From positions 248,001 to 312,000 of the forward strand of contig NZ_CAOJCN010000003.1 of assembly GCF_948329515.1 (NCBI RefSeq): a DNA stretch of 64,000 nt, written 5' to 3'. Position numbers and translations under genes: made by a program. A model generated the notes under the pieces. The model was given only the letters and a program-made list of their open reading frames with translations, had not been told where the DNA came from and made no database searches. The stretch comes from Cohnella rhizoplanae. Its GTDB lineage: Bacteria; Bacillota; Bacilli; Paenibacillales; Paenibacillaceae. Positions 63,265 through 64,000 of the stretch are shown piece by piece. How positions within the stretch are numbered: position 1 is the first letter of the stretch; each line of letters begins with the position of its first letter.

Positions 63265-64000
63265 AACTGCCGCTGATGGGCGTCATCAACCTCATTCACG
63301 AGACGGAGGACATGGGTCCGCTCACGAGCGCCCGCTGTCTCGCTACGGTGCCGTTCGGCGCCCGCTACCGTCTCATCGACTTCGTCCTGTCGTCCATGGT
63401 CAACTCGGGCATCCAGAAGGTTGCCGTGTTCGCCCACACCAAGTACCGGTCCCTGATGGACCATCTGGGTTCGGGCAGCAACTGGGACCTGCACAGCAAG
63501 CAGAGCGGACTGTTCGTGCTGCCGCCGTCGATGGAGGACCAGTCCGACTTCGGCAAGGGCGATCTTTATCAATTTTACCGTCATCGGGATTACTTCGCGC
63601 GCAGTCCGCTCGATTACGTCGTCATCGCGCGCAGCCATATGGTGTGCAACATCGACTTCGCCAAGGTGCTCGAGCAGCACCGCGCCCGCGGCTCGGACAT
63701 CACGGTCGTCTGCAAGGAGTGGCCGGACGCGGAGACGGGGCTGACGCGCAAGGCGAAGCTGGACGCGGACGGGCGGATCGTCGACATGCAGGATCACTTC
63801 GGCAGGCTCGCCAGCGACATCGTCTCCATGGAGATGTACGTGCTGCGCAAGGAGCTGCTGCTCGATCTGGTCGATACCTCGCTCGCGCAAGGCAAGGACC
63901 ACTTCGTCCGTCATGCCGTCATGCCGAGGCTCGGCGAGCTGAAGGTCGACGCCTACATGCACGATGGCGTGCTGGGCGTCGTGAACAACATCCCGTCCTA
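63261..64000 (+). CDS. glgD: Glycogen biosynthesis protein GlgD, cut by the window end
   Basis: About 246 codons are visible of a gene that continues beyond the window. It starts at an ATG inside the glgC stop (ATGA overlap), after GAGGAGG. The protein is a nucleotidyltransferase paralogue of GlgC: G-V-I-N-L and [20 protein letters not shown] are recognisable, but the G-G-x-G-x-R-L loop of active enzymes is missing at the N terminus (it reads [12 protein letters not shown]). That agrees with GlgD acting as an allosteric subunit that boosts GlgC. glgA and glgP would be expected further downstream. Confidence 0.9.
   Translation, partial: MKLPLMGVINLIHETEDMGPLTSARCLATVPFGARYRLIDFVLSSMVNSGIQKVAVFAHTKYRSLMDHLGSGSNWDLHSKQSGLFVLPPSMEDQSDFGKGDLYQFYRHRDYFARSPLDYVVIARSHMVCNIDFAKVLEQHRARGSDITVVCKEWPDAETGLTRKAKLDADGRIVDMQDHFGRLASDIVSMEMYVLRKELLLDLVDTSLAQGKDHFVRHAVMPRLGELKVDAYMHDGVLGVVNNIPS

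Overview
The window comes from a high-GC, low-complexity-flanked Firmicute chromosome that most resembles the Paenibacillaceae (Cohnella/Paenibacillus-like). The reasons are strong AGGAGG-type ribosome binding sites, frequent TTG/GTG starts, many compact rho-independent terminators, and gene types typical of Bacillales: a YwaC/SasA-type small alarmone synthetase, an IDEAL-domain protein, a YheC/YheD-type ATP-grasp protein, a YfiT/DinB-like protein, a NupNOPQ-type nucleoside importer, LplJ-type lipoate ligase, and GlgB-GlgC-GlgD. No rRNA, tRNA, IS element, prophage or CRISPR array was recognised. Family assignments rest on motif recognition, not on database searches.

Layout. 1-8 kb: tail of an aromatic-acid-exporter (FUSC-like) protein, an IDEAL protein, a formate/nitrite-channel plus L-lactate dehydrogenase operon, ferritin, a metallophosphoesterase, an NiaP-like MFS transporter, fabI, and a MarR regulator with an adjacent MFS exporter. 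9-16 kb: a very large cytoplasmic hybrid histidine kinase with about six PAS domains, a YneQ-like small protein, uracil permease, an unknown protein and a Gfo/Idh/MocA oxidoreductase. 16.6-22.9 kb: a single 2,069-residue secreted heparinase II/III-like polysaccharide lyase preceded by a cre-like box. 22.9-26.7 kb: a visibly less GC-rich island with a GntR regulator, a lysine 6-dehydrogenase/saccharopine-dehydrogenase-like enzyme and a P5C-dehydrogenase-like aldehyde dehydrogenase, probably a lysine-to-2-aminoadipate route, with regulator half-sites in front of both transcription units.

26.7-36.6 kb: a SulP transporter, phosphoglycerate mutase, aldo/keto reductase, RNase HI with a viroplasmin domain, YheC-like protein, a broken AraC fragment, a lone LytTR protein, DinB-like protein, TerC-like protein, an alarmone synthetase, and an adenosine deaminase operon. 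36.9-42.8 kb: nucleoside hydrolase followed by a complete BMP-type nucleoside ABC importer; together with adenosine deaminase this forms a nucleoside-salvage block. 43-51 kb: an RluA-type pseudouridine synthase, nucleotidyltransferase-like protein, aldo/keto reductase, lipoate ligase, a heterodimeric ABC exporter with one degenerate ATPase site, and a low-complexity lipoprotein.

51-64 kb is carbohydrate metabolism: KDPG aldolase and KDG kinase (uronate/pectin catabolism), an AraC regulator divergent from a GH42 beta-galactosidase, a DUF3892 protein, L-arabinose isomerase with paired AraR-like operators, a chemoreceptor, and the glycogen genes glgB-glgC-glgD (cut by the window end). With the large lyase, these suggest a plant- or biofilm-polysaccharide degrader that stores carbon as glycogen. 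The most unusual non-coding element is a six-copy, exactly 51-bp-periodic array of small hairpins at 52987-53275 between kdgK and the AraC gene.
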